Assembly (NCBI RefSeq): GCF_900698885.1
Contig: NZ_LR217705.1
Coordinates: 930,001-994,000 of the forward strand
DNA length: 64,000 nt
Direction of reading: 5' to 3'
Source of the DNA: Erwinia_E haradaeae_H
Lineage (GTDB): Bacteria; Pseudomonadota; Gammaproteobacteria; Enterobacterales; Enterobacteriaceae
Under the pieces are notes generated by a model. The model searched no databases and was not told where the DNA came from. It worked only from the letters and a program-made list of their open reading frames with translations. Shown piece after piece: positions 1 to 10,987 of this stretch. The stretch's first letter is position 1, and each line of letters begins with the position of its first letter. The translations under genes and the position numbers were made by a program.

Positions 1-1094
1 TTCCTGACGCTAAACGCCTAAAGCCTTTAGAAATTGTCTCAAACTACAAGAGTACATTGCTCAACGAACTTAATCTCTTGCATGAAGCAGCCAATACGAT
101 TCAGATGCGTCGTAATTTTGAAACGAGTTCCATATTATATGTACCAAAAATTTACCCACTATATTGCAGTGAAAATGTTTTAGTAATGGAACGTATTTAT
201 GGTATTCCTGTCTCTAATATTAAAATGTTAAAACAACATGGTGTTAATTTGCCACTCTTAGCTGAAAGGGGTGTAACAATCTTTTTAAATCAAGTTTTTC
301 GAGATAGTTTTTTTCATGCCGATATGCATCCTGGTAATATCTTTATTAGCTATGAACATCCAGAGAACCCCCAATATATAGGGATTGACTACGGAATCGT
401 TAGTGCTTTAAACGAATCAGATAAACATTATTTAGCAGAAAATTTTATTGCATTTTTTAATAGAGACTATCATAAAGTTGCCGAATTACATATAGATTCA
501 GGCTGGGTACCATCTGATACTAACTTAATAGATTTTGAGTTCGCTATTCGTCGTGTCTGTGAACCTATTTTTCAAAAACCTCTGATAGATATTTCTTTTG
601 GAAATATCTTAGTTCAGCTTTTTCATACAGCTCGATGCTTTAATATGGAAGTACAACCGCAGTTAGTTTTGCTTCAAAAAACATTACTTTATGTCGAAGG
701 ATTAGGTCGACAAATCGATCCACAGCTAGATCTATGGAAAACCGCTAAGCCTTTTCTTGAAGATTGGATTCAAAATCAAATTGGTCTTTCTTCTGTTTTT
801 CATGAATTTAAAAAATATACACCAACATGGGCCATGCGTTTATTTGAATTACCAGATCTATTATATGAAACTCTTCTACAAAACAAAAAAATACAACTAC
901 AATATAATAAAGACAATCTAACTAAAAATTTAACCATGTCGTCTCTAAATCAACATTCAGGGCATTATTGGCTAACTTTTAATCAAACTCTATTGCTAAG
1001 TGGAACAGCTGTTCTCTTGTTTCGTCCAGAATGGAATCTCTTTGCTGTTATGCTAATCTCTGCTAGTTGTCTAAAATGGGTTATTGATTTCTGA
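1..1094 (+). CDS. ubiB: UbiB, ubiquinone biosynthesis accessory kinase-like protein (5' partial)
   Basis: The reading frame is open from the left edge (first full codon at base 3), so the start lies outside the window. About 363 codons are visible. E. coli UbiB has 546 residues, so about 180 N-terminal residues are missing. UbiB is an ABC1/ADCK-type atypical kinase or ATPase at the inner membrane that supports coenzyme Q synthesis. The visible part has the family motif FHADMHPGNIF followed by YIGIDYGIV (E. coli has IDCGIV), a long conserved helical region, and two hydrophobic C-terminal segments near the stop, which match the membrane anchor. In relatives the gene follows ubiE and ubiJ and precedes tatABC. 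Here no tat gene follows, only a 2 kb desert. The family match is clear along the whole visible length. Confidence 0.95.
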   Translation, partial: PDAKRLKPLEIVSNYKSTLLNELNLLHEAANTIQMRRNFETSSILYVPKIYPLYCSENVLVMERIYGIPVSNIKMLKQHGVNLPLLAERGVTIFLNQVFRDSFFHADMHPGNIFISYEHPENPQYIGIDYGIVSALNESDKHYLAENFIAFFNRDYHKVAELHIDSGWVPSDTNLIDFEFAIRRVCEPIFQKPLIDISFGNILVQLFHTARCFNMEVQPQLVLLQKTLLYVEGLGRQIDPQLDLWKTAKPFLEDWIQNQIGLSSVFHEFKKYTPTWAMRLFELPDLLYETLLQNKKIQLQYNKDNLTKNLTMSSLNQHSGHYWLTFNQTLLLSGTAVLLFRPEWNLFAVMLISASCLKWVIDF

Positions 1095-3122
1095 GCTCAA
1101 AAAATCTCTAATATATTATTAATAATAAAAAAGAAGAACTATTACTACATTACACGCGCCACTAAGATATTTTATGTCAATTTAATCTACCCCTTGAATT
1201 CTATATTTTGTACATATTTTACACATCTACTATTAAATAAATATGAGGCAAAATAGTATTTTAAATATATCTATCAATAGAATATTAATTCTGTATTTAT
1301 TTTGTAATATTAAAAAAGATATTAATGTGTTATATGTGTTATACTTGAATTAAATTATACTCATTAAGATTTATTATTTTTATGTCATGCGTCATCATGA
1401 TTAATGTTACTTTTATATATGCTAATCTAGTAATAGAATCTATATACTTTGATTATATCTTATTTTATTTTTTATAAAAATAAAATAAAACTATACTATA
1501 ATCTAGTGCTCTTTAAAAAGTTCTAGTGTAGTCAGAATAAATGCTATTTACATACAACTGTTATACAGGACCAATATCCTTATTGTTCTATCTCTTAGAG
1601 AGATATTCGATATTATCTGAAGAACTATATTCTCATATAACGCTTAATGCAGGTATTAATCTTAAAAGTGATCTCAATTATCAGTAAACAACACAAGATT
1701 ACAGCGTATGCATCAAGTCAGTAATACACACTTCAAATCTTAAAATATCAATATTATGATTAATTTTACATATTATAATAAACATTTATACAAGTATTAA
1801 ATTAATTTATTAAGATAATATGTAAAAATTAATGATCTATAATAATAATTATAGAATATAAATTAAAATTACATATGCTGATTATGACTTGATTATGACT
1901 TGATTATGACTTGATTGTGTAGCAATCGTAATATTTTAGAACAATATAAAATTATTTCTAGATCTCAGCTCAAAAAAATAGTAACAATATCAATTACATA
2001 AATAGTTCTAATAAAAATATTGTTAAGATTTATTATTAATCTGAAGCATGAATCCAAAACAAGTATATTAGATAAGCTCATTTTCCAAAAATTTGTAATT
2101 ATACTGATACAGTCTTGTGATGCTTTACTTTATATTATCGTACTAATAAAAATAAAATATAACCAAGAAAAAATAAAGTTATGAACTTTATTTCATAAAT
2201 TGGTATAAAATTCCCTATTATCTATGTTAGAGAATAATATTCTCATGTTCTTATTTGACACATATAAATACTAAGGATTTCCTTCCAATATTTCAAAAAA
2301 ATATAAAATTTTAATACCTTATATTACTAATAAGTCTATTATTTTATTTAATAATACTTCTATTGCATGGTTAAATTATGGTTAAATTCCTTACAAATAA
2401 AAATTAATTATATTTAATCAAAAATATCGGAATACCCTAATGAATTATTCGAATATACCTGTTATATTATGTGATATATACGCACTACAGTTTTCTAGAA
2501 ATATATTTGTTAATATTCTATTAAAATAGAATATTCTTATTAGAATACAACATATCTCTTATCTGTTAGAATGAATAAATTATTAGTAGTTTTTTAAAAT
2601 CATACGATCTTTTCAAACTCGCTATATATACTATATAAACTCATTGTGTGTGATTTATATAAAAAATACCAAAATTATTCAACGTTTTTCATTACAACTT
2701 CTTAAGTTAACCTTAATTTTGTGGTGTTTTATATATCACAGATAATATATAACAGATAAAATCGAGTATCAAAAATATATAAAAATTCAACAAGATGATC
2801 AATATATAAATCTAAGAAATAATTAAGAACATTTAAAACTAAAAAATAAAGAAATTTATGTTTTATGTGATTGTGATAATTTTTATAATGTTATTATTAG
2901 ATTTTATCAAATAAACCATGTAATAATAATTTATTGTATCATAAAAGGACTGTACAAGAAAAATATTGTATATACTATCATTGATCTAAAATTAAAGATA
3001 ATATCATTAATTATAATTAGTTTAGAAAAACTAATAGAAATATAATGATTTTTAATAAAATCTTATATATGAGTAGCACTTATTATATCATCTCTTCACT
3101 ATAAACCACATCATTTTGATAC
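1095..3122. other. 2.0 kb AT-rich desert after ubiB
   Basis: No reading frame here resembles a known protein. In related bacteria tatABC follows ubiB. I could not recognise remnants of it. The stretch holds two small tandem duplications, an 11-bp unit twice at 2367-2388 and another 11-bp unit three times at 1880-1912, and is otherwise featureless to the eye. Confidence 0.7.
1880..1912. repeat. Tandem repeat, 3 x 11 bp
   Basis: The unit gattatgactt occurs three times without mismatch and is followed by a partial fourth copy (gattgtg). It lies in noncoding DNA between ubiB and bioD. Replication slippage in neutral sequence is the simplest origin. Confidence 0.9.
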
Positions 3123-3809
3123 TCAATAAAATTTTTCTAAAATCGAGATATTGAGATAGTTAAATAAAGGCACATCGATTGCATTCTTTATCCACGGAAT
3201 TACTCCAAGCAAAGGAATATCTAAACGTTTTTCTAGTGCTATCAGATAATCCTGAGAACGATAACTATTCTTGAGTGGATGGTTAGCAATCCATCCAAGA
3301 AAATTTAGCCCCGTTTGATGAATCGCGTTTGCTGTAAGCAATGCGTGATTAATACAACCCAATTTTAGCCCAACAACTAAAATTACCGGAAGATTTTCCA
3401 TAATAACCCAATCAGAATAGGTATATTTCTCCCCTAATGGTGTTAACCAACCACCTGCTCCTTCTACTACAACCCAGTTAGCGATCGATCCTAACGATAA
3501 CAACCCTGCTGACAACATACTGAGATCAATTAATTTATCCTCATCATGACTCGCTAGATATGGCGCAATGGGAGACCTTAGCGGATATGGATTTACTTGA
3601 TTATAGTTAATACGTACATTACTATTACACATTAACGCTAATGCATCACGATTACGAAGCCCATCAGATGTAATCATGCATCCTGATGCAACTGGTTTAT
3701 ATCCTGCAGCAAGATAACCGGAGCGTGTAGCAGCCTGTAATAAAGCACATGTTGCTATAGTTTTACCAATATTAGTATCTGTGCCAGTAATAAAAAAATA
3801 TTGAGTCAT
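3123..3809 (-). CDS. bioD: Dethiobiotin synthetase BioD
   Basis: BioD closes the ureido ring of dethiobiotin from 7,8-diaminopelargonate, CO2 and ATP, the second-last step of biotin synthesis in the cytoplasm. The 228-residue protein matches the enterobacterial enzyme in length and order. An N-terminal P-loop GTDTNIGKT is followed by GYKPVASG with the substrate lysine, VNPYPLRSPIAP, and VEGAGGWLTPL. A Gly in the P-loop is replaced by Asn compared with the common GTDTGVGKT, but E. coli also varies there. In enterobacteria bioD ends a bioBFCD operon. Here it stands alone between two deserts, with no bioA, bioB, bioF or bioC in the window. The ATG start agrees with the family N-terminus. Confidence 0.96.
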   Translation of the reverse strand: MTQYFFITGTDTNIGKTIATCALLQAATRSGYLAAGYKPVASGCMITSDGLRNRDALALMCNSNVRINYNQVNPYPLRSPIAPYLASHDEDKLIDLSMLSAGLLSLGSIANWVVVEGAGGWLTPLGEKYTYSDWVIMENLPVILVVGLKLGCINHALLTANAIHQTGLNFLGWIANHPLKNSYRSQDYLIALEKRLDIPLLGVIPWIKNAIDVPLFNYLNISILEKFY

Positions 3810-4449
3810 GATTAATGTACCCAGAAAAAATAAAGCTTTAAACTATTTAAAATAATTATCTTACTTATCACTAGTTCTTTTCTATAGTTAAGCTCCTTAA
3901 TCGATCTCTGAAGACTATCTTTAAAAGTTTTATCATTAGCTAATAAGAATAATTTAGAGACTTTATTTATCCTTTTTAAACGTAAAACGTAAAACAATAA
4001 TCAATAAATATATTTTATGATTTTATTTCATGATGAATTTAATATTCAAATTTAAAAAAATTATTGATGATATTTGAAATATTAGATCATGTAAGATTAA
4101 TAATTCTTAATAAAGATAGAGCAATCAATAGTATTGAATTTTATTTTAAAACATAAAATAAGAGTTATAATTTTTATAAAAATATATGTATTTCACTTAT
4201 AATAAATGATGTAATTTGAAACATACTAGACAATTCTGCTGAATAATTCACAAAAACTAATACAATGAAAAATATACCATATATTAATATAATCTGAACT
4301 AGATTAATTATTTTCTTTAGCTCTTTCTTAACAATGAACCGCTTGATAATCTTTAACTATCTCACTGAATTCAATATCGCGCCTATCTAATACTTTAAGA
4401 TAATTAATGATTATATGTGTCTCTTATGATAATATCTAAATCATCTTTT

Positions 4450-4543
4450 ATCTTAGTATCTTAGTATCTTATAGTATCTTATAGTATCTTATAGTATCTT
4501 AGTATCTTAGTATCTTAGTATCTTAGTATCTTAGTATCTTAGA
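4450..4543. repeat. Tandem array of agtatctt and atagtatctt units
   Basis: The array begins with 8-bp units (agtatctt), passes through three 10-bp variants (atagtatctt) and returns to about six 8-bp units. The block arrangement of two unit lengths suggests several rounds of slippage. It lies in the bioD-to-autotransporter desert. Confidence 0.9.
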
Positions 4544-4584
4544 CAGATTATCTTACACGCTTTAATCTTTAATGACTTAATAAT

Positions 4585-4638
4585 AATTAATATCACTTCT
4601 TTAATTAATATCACTTCTTTAATTAATATCACTTCTTT
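4585..4638. repeat. Tandem repeat, 3 x 18 bp
   Basis: The unit aattaatatcacttcttt is present three times in exact head-to-tail order, about 40 bp after the preceding array. It is noncoding and has no inverted symmetry, so it is probably a slippage product. Confidence 0.9.
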
Positions 4639-6230
4639 ATCAAGCAATTTTTTATTTTCTGGAATTATGCATATACTATTTTATCTTTTAAAATTTAAGA
4701 GTATCGAAATTAATAATATCAATATGACAAAAATTAATAATATTTAAAAAAATCATAATTAATCCTAATTATCTTTAGCTAAAATCTAAATTAGATCTCT
4801 ATCCTTAAATTTTATTTAATAACCTACACTACCTAAAAAACTATGACATTCTGATTTTTATCATCATATAATTGTAAAAATCAATCTTTAACCTGTGATA
4901 AAAATATCACTTATTCTGCTATTAATTTTCAAATATTTTTCAAATAAAAAATAAATACCAACACCATAATGCATGTAATATTATACCACAATAAATTATT
5001 TATATTATCATCACCCTAGAACTAGAATAGTTATTCTTAACATATAAAGAAACCCTATAAATATGTGACCTCTCTAATAATTCATCCAAATATAATTATA
5101 TTACTACAAGAAAAATATATTTTTTTCATCAATTCTGGGCGAATAAGAATATATTAATAACAATTATAATCTAATTAAAAAAACCCCAAAATTGCAATAA
5201 TTATTTTTATAAAAAACTAAATAACAAATAACCTCTACATATAGAAGACACCACGTATCTTATCCTCTCCCCCCAGGTTTGTTTACATAGATAAAACACC
5301 ACTATTATACCTGCGCATCTCTAAAATAGTACATACAATATGTTTAATCTCAGAAGATAAAACTAATCGTCTATAGCGCAAACAATTCTATGGAAATTAA
5401 TAAAAACTACCTACATAATATCTAAGATCTCTTGAAAAATAACTATACTGATCAATATCAGTTTACGTATTCCATCAACCTGAAGAAATCAAGAAGTTAT
5501 TAGTTTTATTGGATAACTGCATTAATATTATACACCTAGTGAAATATCAATAATATTAAATAACATTAATGCAAAAAAAAGATCATTTTATAATCACAAC
5601 ATAAATGGGCTGTCATATATAATCATTGAACTATAATTAAGTAATTAATTACAAAATTATATCATAATGAATTATTTTAATTCTACATCACATTCAAGTA
5701 CCATAAATTGACCAGTAAAAAATATTTTACAGAAATGATTTAATTACTTCCATATCTTATCCGCATCCTTTTATTAATTATTATTAAATATTAGAAAAAA
5801 TAAATTAATATATAAAAATTTTTATATCTATAGAAGCCATCTAGAGAACCTCAAGTATGATCACATACACAAATAAAATTTCAAATGAAAATAGTAAAAA
5901 TAAGGCATAATACGAAAAGTATCTCATGCATAGAATAACGGTAATTTAGCTGCATACTAAAAAAGCTAATACTGAATAAACTATTACCTATCATGATAAA
6001 GAGTTCTAATTAACCTGGATAAAAATCATTCATATATTTATAGATTGGTATAATACTACATTAAACAGTACTTAAGTATCTTCTAGAGATTTGTGGAGAA
6101 TTTTTATGTTGTGCCGGCATTAATACATTGGTAATTTTAAAGAAGCAATAAAAGAACATATAAATACCTGACAATGATACGTAATAATTATTACATATCA
6201 TTAATCTCATCATATAATAAGTACTAAATA

Positions 6231-8447
6231 TTAAAATGTTCCGGTTAAGTTACAAGAAAGCTTCCAATTCTCATGCCCCGAATTGCTTGGGATAATTGAT
6301 TCAAATACAGATAAAGAAATATTATCACTTAATGTATATACCATCCCATTTTTTAAAGTAGTGGAGGTTTTTGGTGATCTATCACGAATACTAAGGCGAC
6401 TGGTTTCATAAATACTGGAATTCGATGTTAAATTATTTTCCTTAAGGATGTGCTCTATTTTAATTCCGGAGAGCCATATCAGATGGCGTACAATCGACAC
6501 TCGAATATCAGCTCCAAGATCTCCTCTTGCATTGTTATGATTAATCTTATTATAGAACACAGGAAGAGTAATCACATCATCTTCCTGGTATGCATTACGA
6601 GAAAAATGGTTATAACGTAAACCTGTATGCCAGAAAAATAAAACAACTTGATCAATAATAGGATTACCACCTCCCCATTCTAAAGATGAACTAAATCCAT
6701 TTAGCGTACTATTACCTCGACCATATTCAGTATGAGGTAATACAAATCGTTCAATATCCACTTCATACTGGCTAAAAGATATAGCCGGACGAAAATAGAG
6801 CTCTCCGAATCTCTTAAAAGAATGCCAGTCGGCATATAACCCAAATCCCAGATTATTTCCATTCATTTTGCAGCTATTAGGAAAATAACGAGATAATGGA
6901 TATGTAATAACACCCCCCAGAGAAAATGTTTCTGTAACTCCATATCCTAAATTAACGACAGGTATAACATTTTTCGTCATAAACGTTGCAGGTTTAGCAT
7001 AGATCAACCAGCATAACCGGTTATTACCAGCAACGCATCCTTTCTGTAAATTTGTTAACGTGTTCTCTTGTGATTTAAGTAATGTAAAAGTATCAGTAGA
7101 AACTTGGTTAATGGAGGAGCGAGTATTAATTGAATCAACCAAGAATGGTTTCATCATAGGTATATTTTTATCTTCAATTAATCTTTTAGAACTAACAGAG
7201 TTGAGCGGCAAGGACGGAGAGACCTCTCGCGGTACTCTAAATAAAAATGGGTGTTTTACTCCATCATCCGAATCAGATTCTCCAAAGACGATCTGTCCAT
7301 TAGGAGAAAAAGAAAAGATCTCAGAAGATCCAGAGAGATCATTTTTTAATGTACCTAAATCAATTTTATTTTTCCAATCCTTACCGGACCAAATAATTGC
7401 ATGACACACAGAACTGTTTCCATTAATACTAGAGTATCCACCTGCTATTAGACCATCAGGAGAAAGAGATAGGACTTTTGATTCCCCGGAGGCATTGCTG
7501 CTTAGTGTACCTAAATGAACTTGTTTTACCCAATTATCACCTACCCAAAGAGTAGCTTGGGGAATTTTTTTTTCATTAATCCTAAACCCGCCTGCTACTT
7601 TTCCATCAAAAGACAAAGCTAATACCTCAGATATGGAATTATTAAACAGTTTATCAAAAATACTATCAGAAGATGATCCATCAACAATAGTCTTTTTCCC
7701 CCAATTATCACCAGACCAGATAATCGCATGCGAAGCATGTCTATTGCGGCTCATATATCCCCCTGCTACCTTTCCATCACCAGATAACACTGATACTCCA
7801 GAGTATATAGGATATTTGGCATGTTCTATATCCATTCCAACATTAGTATAAGTCCCCCAATGATCGCCAGACCAAATCGCGCCTGTCAGCAAATCTTTAT
7901 CATTCGCACTAGAGTGGCCTCCTGCTATTTTTCCATCAGCAGACAAAGATGATACTTCAGAAACTATAGCATGATTAGATCTCTTACTATCTATATCGGT
8001 TGCTATTTTCCAGTTATCTCCAGACCATATCACTGCATGTCGCGAATCTGTATTAACAGGGGTGGAATAGCCTCCTGCTATTTTTCCATCAGTAGATAAA
8101 GCTAGTATGCTGGCCATTCCTGTATTATCAGATTTTAATGTGCCTAATTTAGTTGGATGAGACCAGGATAAACCAGACCAAACAGACGCTTGCCTCTGGT
8201 ACTCCTGAATAGAAGAATATCCTCCTGCAACTTCTCCGTTAGAAGAGATGGCGTATACTACATGAGACTCAGGATCAGCATGAGATGCTAATTTTGTTTT
8301 TAATGCATCCTCGGCAGATTCCTCTTTAGGTAAAATTGGTATGGTCACAGCAAAAACTAAAGAAATTGTACTAAAAAAAAATAACAAATAGAAAATATAA
8401 TGAATGTACTTGCAACAGATATTGATTATCACATTGAAAAATTTCAT
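6231..8447 (-). CDS. HAF-repeat autotransporter (type V secretion outer-membrane protein)
   Basis: This 738-residue protein is predicted to be exported and surface exposed. It starts with a long hydrophobic signal-like stretch (about residues 1-34, ending near LVFA). About seven imperfect repeats follow (about residues 63-405), each of 45-58 residues. Each repeat carries the pattern of a hydrophobic strand, S-x-D/N-G-K-I/V-A-G-G-Y, then HAxIWSGDNW; this is the HAF extracellular repeat type. A linker leads to a C-terminal segment of about 275 residues with alternating aromatic and polar strands, ending in Phe like outer-membrane beta-barrels; this resembles an autotransporter translocator. No enzyme motif is visible in the passenger. 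It stands alone between two deserts with no operon partner. It is the only gene in the window outside the enterobacterial core set, and its frame is intact. Its role is unknown; adhesion or host contact is a guess. Confidence 0.85.
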   Translation of the reverse strand: MKFFNVIINICCKYIHYIFYLLFFFSTISLVFAVTIPILPKEESAEDALKTKLASHADPESHVVYAISSNGEVAGGYSSIQEYQRQASVWSGLSWSHPTKLGTLKSDNTGMASILALSTDGKIAGGYSTPVNTDSRHAVIWSGDNWKIATDIDSKRSNHAIVSEVSSLSADGKIAGGHSSANDKDLLTGAIWSGDHWGTYTNVGMDIEHAKYPIYSGVSVLSGDGKVAGGYMSRNRHASHAIIWSGDNWGKKTIVDGSSSDSIFDKLFNNSISEVLALSFDGKVAGGFRINEKKIPQATLWVGDNWVKQVHLGTLSSNASGESKVLSLSPDGLIAGGYSSINGNSSVCHAIIWSGKDWKNKIDLGTLKNDLSGSSEIFSFSPNGQIVFGESDSDDGVKHPFLFRVPREVSPSLPLNSVSSKRLIEDKNIPMMKPFLVDSINTRSSINQVSTDTFTLLKSQENTLTNLQKGCVAGNNRLCWLIYAKPATFMTKNVIPVVNLGYGVTETFSLGGVITYPLSRYFPNSCKMNGNNLGFGLYADWHSFKRFGELYFRPAISFSQYEVDIERFVLPHTEYGRGNSTLNGFSSSLEWGGGNPIIDQVVLFFWHTGLRYNHFSRNAYQEDDVITLPVFYNKINHNNARGDLGADIRVSIVRHLIWLSGIKIEHILKENNLTSNSSIYETSRLSIRDRSPKTSTTLKNGMVYTLSDNISLSVFESIIPSNSGHENWKLSCNLTGTF

Positions 8448-8489
8448 AAAACATAATGCCCTTCGAGAAAGCCTGATTAAATCATAATT

Positions 8490-8531
8490 ATGTAGATTTA
8501 TTGACTACTAATGTAGATTTATTGACTACTA
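8490..8531. repeat. Tandem duplication, 2 x 21 bp
   Basis: Bases 8490-8510 and 8511-8531 are identical (unit begins atgtagattt and ends gactacta). The repeat lies 43 bp upstream of the autotransporter start codon, so a copy-number change could fall within its promoter or leader region. Confidence 0.9.
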
Positions 8532-9761
8532 TTTAATAATTCCTATTTCATGTTCGTATATAAGATAAATCAAATTAAAATATATATGCTGTTTTTATTT
8601 AAAAAATTTAGAACCTGATCTAAATTATTCCCAATTAACCAATAAGATCTATTATGATTTAGCATCATAATAGATTAATAGTAATTAAAAAATTAAATAA
8701 ATATACTCATTAAAACATGCACTAAATAACCTTATACAACTAAAAATCATATTTTAGATTTTTTATATATTAATTATTATCATTTTATCTTTACTGTTAC
8801 TCAAAAAACTTTAAGCAACCAGTATTATTAAAGCTTCGTCTTGCTTTTAATTAAAAACTAATGAAAGTTTAATATCATCTAGTAATGGTGCAATTCACGC
8901 CATAGTCTTTATAATAGCATCTATTCAAGAAATATTACCCCTACGTCAAAAATATTGTTTATCTAATATAAATAAAATAAATAAATTTATTGAATCTACA
9001 ATCACAAGTGATTATTATCATAAAATATATCATCTGTATTACTAAAAAACTACAAAACGATAGTGACTTATAAAATATATATTACAACAGTAAATATTAA
9101 ACTGATAATGAAATATTTGAGAATATCTTCTGAATAAAATTCTAGTTGTAATGATCATAGCACTTTACAATAATTGTATTTATAATAAAATTATACATAC
9201 AATGTAAATAAATTATCGTTATAATATTTGTGATAATAATATAATAGAAGATAAAAATCTTAATCATCATTAATTACCAGGACTATATTGTTTGCAATAT
9301 AATCTTAGTATGTTTATATTGATATGTTATATTTGATGATATAATCTAAAAAATTATTAAGCTGGCATCTATAATAATAGATATCACGTATACAATATAA
9401 TATTACAAATGTTTACTTATTTGAAAAACCAGATATTATATATAAAAAGAAATAAAACTTAGTGTGTTAATAACCATTAAAATCAAATTTTAGCATATAA
9501 TTATAGTATTTCTCATAAAATTAATGACCTTAATAACACCAATTATCTCATGATCATCAAAATTAGTCAGTCAACTAGTTATGCATGTCGTAATTCATTA
9601 GAGTAATATAATACAGATCACTAGATACGTTACTATCTGAAATTTTAGAATTCTTGCCTCTAAAATTAAACCAATTATATTTAAACTCATCGATATAAAT
9701 TACAGATATTACATCCTAAATATACATATTGATTACGCATCTAAGATCGATTTTTTTAATG

Positions 9762-9770
9762 TGTTATAAT
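9762..9770 (+). promoter_or_regulatory. Extended -10 promoter of metK
   Basis: The sequence TGTTATAAT is a perfect extended -10 element (TGn before TATAAT). It would give a leader of about 35-40 nt before the metK ATG. No good -35 hexamer is seen at 17 bp spacing, which extended -10 promoters tolerate. No MetJ box (agacgtct-like) is seen nearby, so methionine repression may be lost. TATAAT-like words are common by chance in this DNA, so this is a moderate call. Confidence 0.5.
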
Positions 9771-9814
9771 CTTTAATGTAACTACTAGCATACTAGTGCT
9801 TAGGTATAAAAAAC

Positions 9815-10987
9815 ATGTCTACATATCTTTTTACATCCGAATCAGTATCAGAAGGGCATCCTGATAAAATTGCTGATCAAATTTCTGATGCTATACTGGA
9901 TGCCATCCTCAAACAAGATCCACGATCCAAGGTAGCCTGTGAAACATATGTAAAAACAGGTATGGTTATGGTGGGCGGTGAAATATCTACTACCGCCTGG
10001 GTAGACATCGAAGAAATTACTCGACAGAGCATTCGAGATATTGGCTATATTCATTCTGATATGGGGTTTGATGCAAACTCTTGCTCTGTGCTAAATGCTA
10101 TTGGTAAACAATCACCTGATATTAATCAAGGCATCGATCGCCCCAACCCAGTTGAACAGGGGGCTGGTGATCAGGGATTAATGTTTGGATATGCAACCAA
10201 TGAAACAGATGTCCTTATGCCCGCACCAATAACTTATGCACATCGATTAGTTCAGCGACAATCTCAAGTTCGAAAAAACGGCACATTACCCTGGCTTCGT
10301 CCAGACGCAAAAAGTCAGCTTACATTTCAATACGAAAACGGGAAGATTATTGGCATTGACACAGTTGTATTCTCCACTCAACATTCAGAAGAGATCTCAC
10401 AAAGAGATATCCAAGAGGCGGTACTTGAAGAAATTATCAAACCCATCCTACCAAAACAATGGATTCGCAACACTATAAAGTACCATATTAACCCAACTGG
10501 TCGCTTTGTTATCGGCGGTCCAATGGCTGACTGCGGATTAACTGGTCGTAAAATTATAGTAGACACTTATGGAGGCATGGCTCGTCATGGTGGTGGGGCG
10601 TTCTCTGGAAAGGACCCCTCAAAAGTTGACCGCTCTGCTGCATATGCAGCAAGATATGTTGCAAAAAATATTATTGCTGCCGGACTTGCCGAAAAATGTG
10701 AAATTCAAATTTCTTATGCTATAGGAATCCCTGAGCCAACCTCGGTTATGATAGAAACATTTGGTACTGAAAAGATAAAAAATCAAGAACTTATTAAATT
10801 AGTATATAAAATATTTGACTTAAGACCATACGGTCTTATTCAGATGTTAAATTTGCTGCGCCCAATCTATCATGAAACCGCTACTTATGGTCATTTTGGT
10901 CGTGAACAGTTTCCATGGGAAAAAACCGATAAAGCTATTCAGCTACGGGAAGAATCTGGTCTAAAAAGACTTACTTCAATAGAATAA
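9815..10987 (+). CDS. metK: S-adenosylmethionine synthetase MetK
   Basis: MetK makes S-adenosylmethionine from methionine and ATP, the methyl donor of the cell, and is a cytoplasmic tetramer. The 390-residue protein follows the enterobacterial enzyme from the first residues (TSESVSEGHPDK, ATP-binding His in GHPDK at 15-19). It continues through GAGDQGLMFGYA and the P-loop-like GGGAFSGKDPSKVDRSAAY (near residue 257) to HFGREQFPWEKTDK near the end. It is slightly longer than E. coli MetK (384) at the C-terminus. The start is fixed by homology. A tagg element lies about 9 nt upstream. In E. coli it neighbours speA and galP, neither of which is here. It uses the product of the sulfur pathway encoded further right. 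Confidence 0.98.
   Translation: MSTYLFTSESVSEGHPDKIADQISDAILDAILKQDPRSKVACETYVKTGMVMVGGEISTTAWVDIEEITRQSIRDIGYIHSDMGFDANSCSVLNAIGKQSPDINQGIDRPNPVEQGAGDQGLMFGYATNETDVLMPAPITYAHRLVQRQSQVRKNGTLPWLRPDAKSQLTFQYENGKIIGIDTVVFSTQHSEEISQRDIQEAVLEEIIKPILPKQWIRNTIKYHINPTGRFVIGGPMADCGLTGRKIIVDTYGGMARHGGGAFSGKDPSKVDRSAAYAARYVAKNIIAAGLAEKCEIQISYAIGIPEPTSVMIETFGTEKIKNQELIKLVYKIFDLRPYGLIQMLNLLRPIYHETATYGHFGREQFPWEKTDKAIQLREESGLKRLTSIE

Larger units (their letters stand above)
3810..6230. other. 2.4 kb AT-rich desert with two tandem repeat arrays
   Basis: No gene is recognisable. A 61-codon frame on the minus strand just upstream of bioD (3812-3997) has no family resemblance and I do not treat it as a gene. 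The main content is a pair of tandem arrays at 4450-4543 and 4585-4638, plus a run of six C at 5269-5274 that stands out in this composition. Confidence 0.7.
8448..9814. other. 1.4 kb desert upstream of the autotransporter and metK
   Basis: This is the shared upstream region of the leftward autotransporter gene and the rightward metK. It holds a 21-bp exact tandem duplication at 8490-8531 close to the autotransporter start and a good extended -10 promoter for metK near 9762-9770. No other gene is seen. Confidence 0.7.

Noticed and set aside
3812..3997. 61-codon frame upstream of bioD, considered as a bioC remnant
   Set aside because: No similarity to the BioC C-terminus could be seen.
7060..7851. 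Plus-strand frames of 114 and 72 codons
   Set aside because: They are antisense shadows of the autotransporter repeats.
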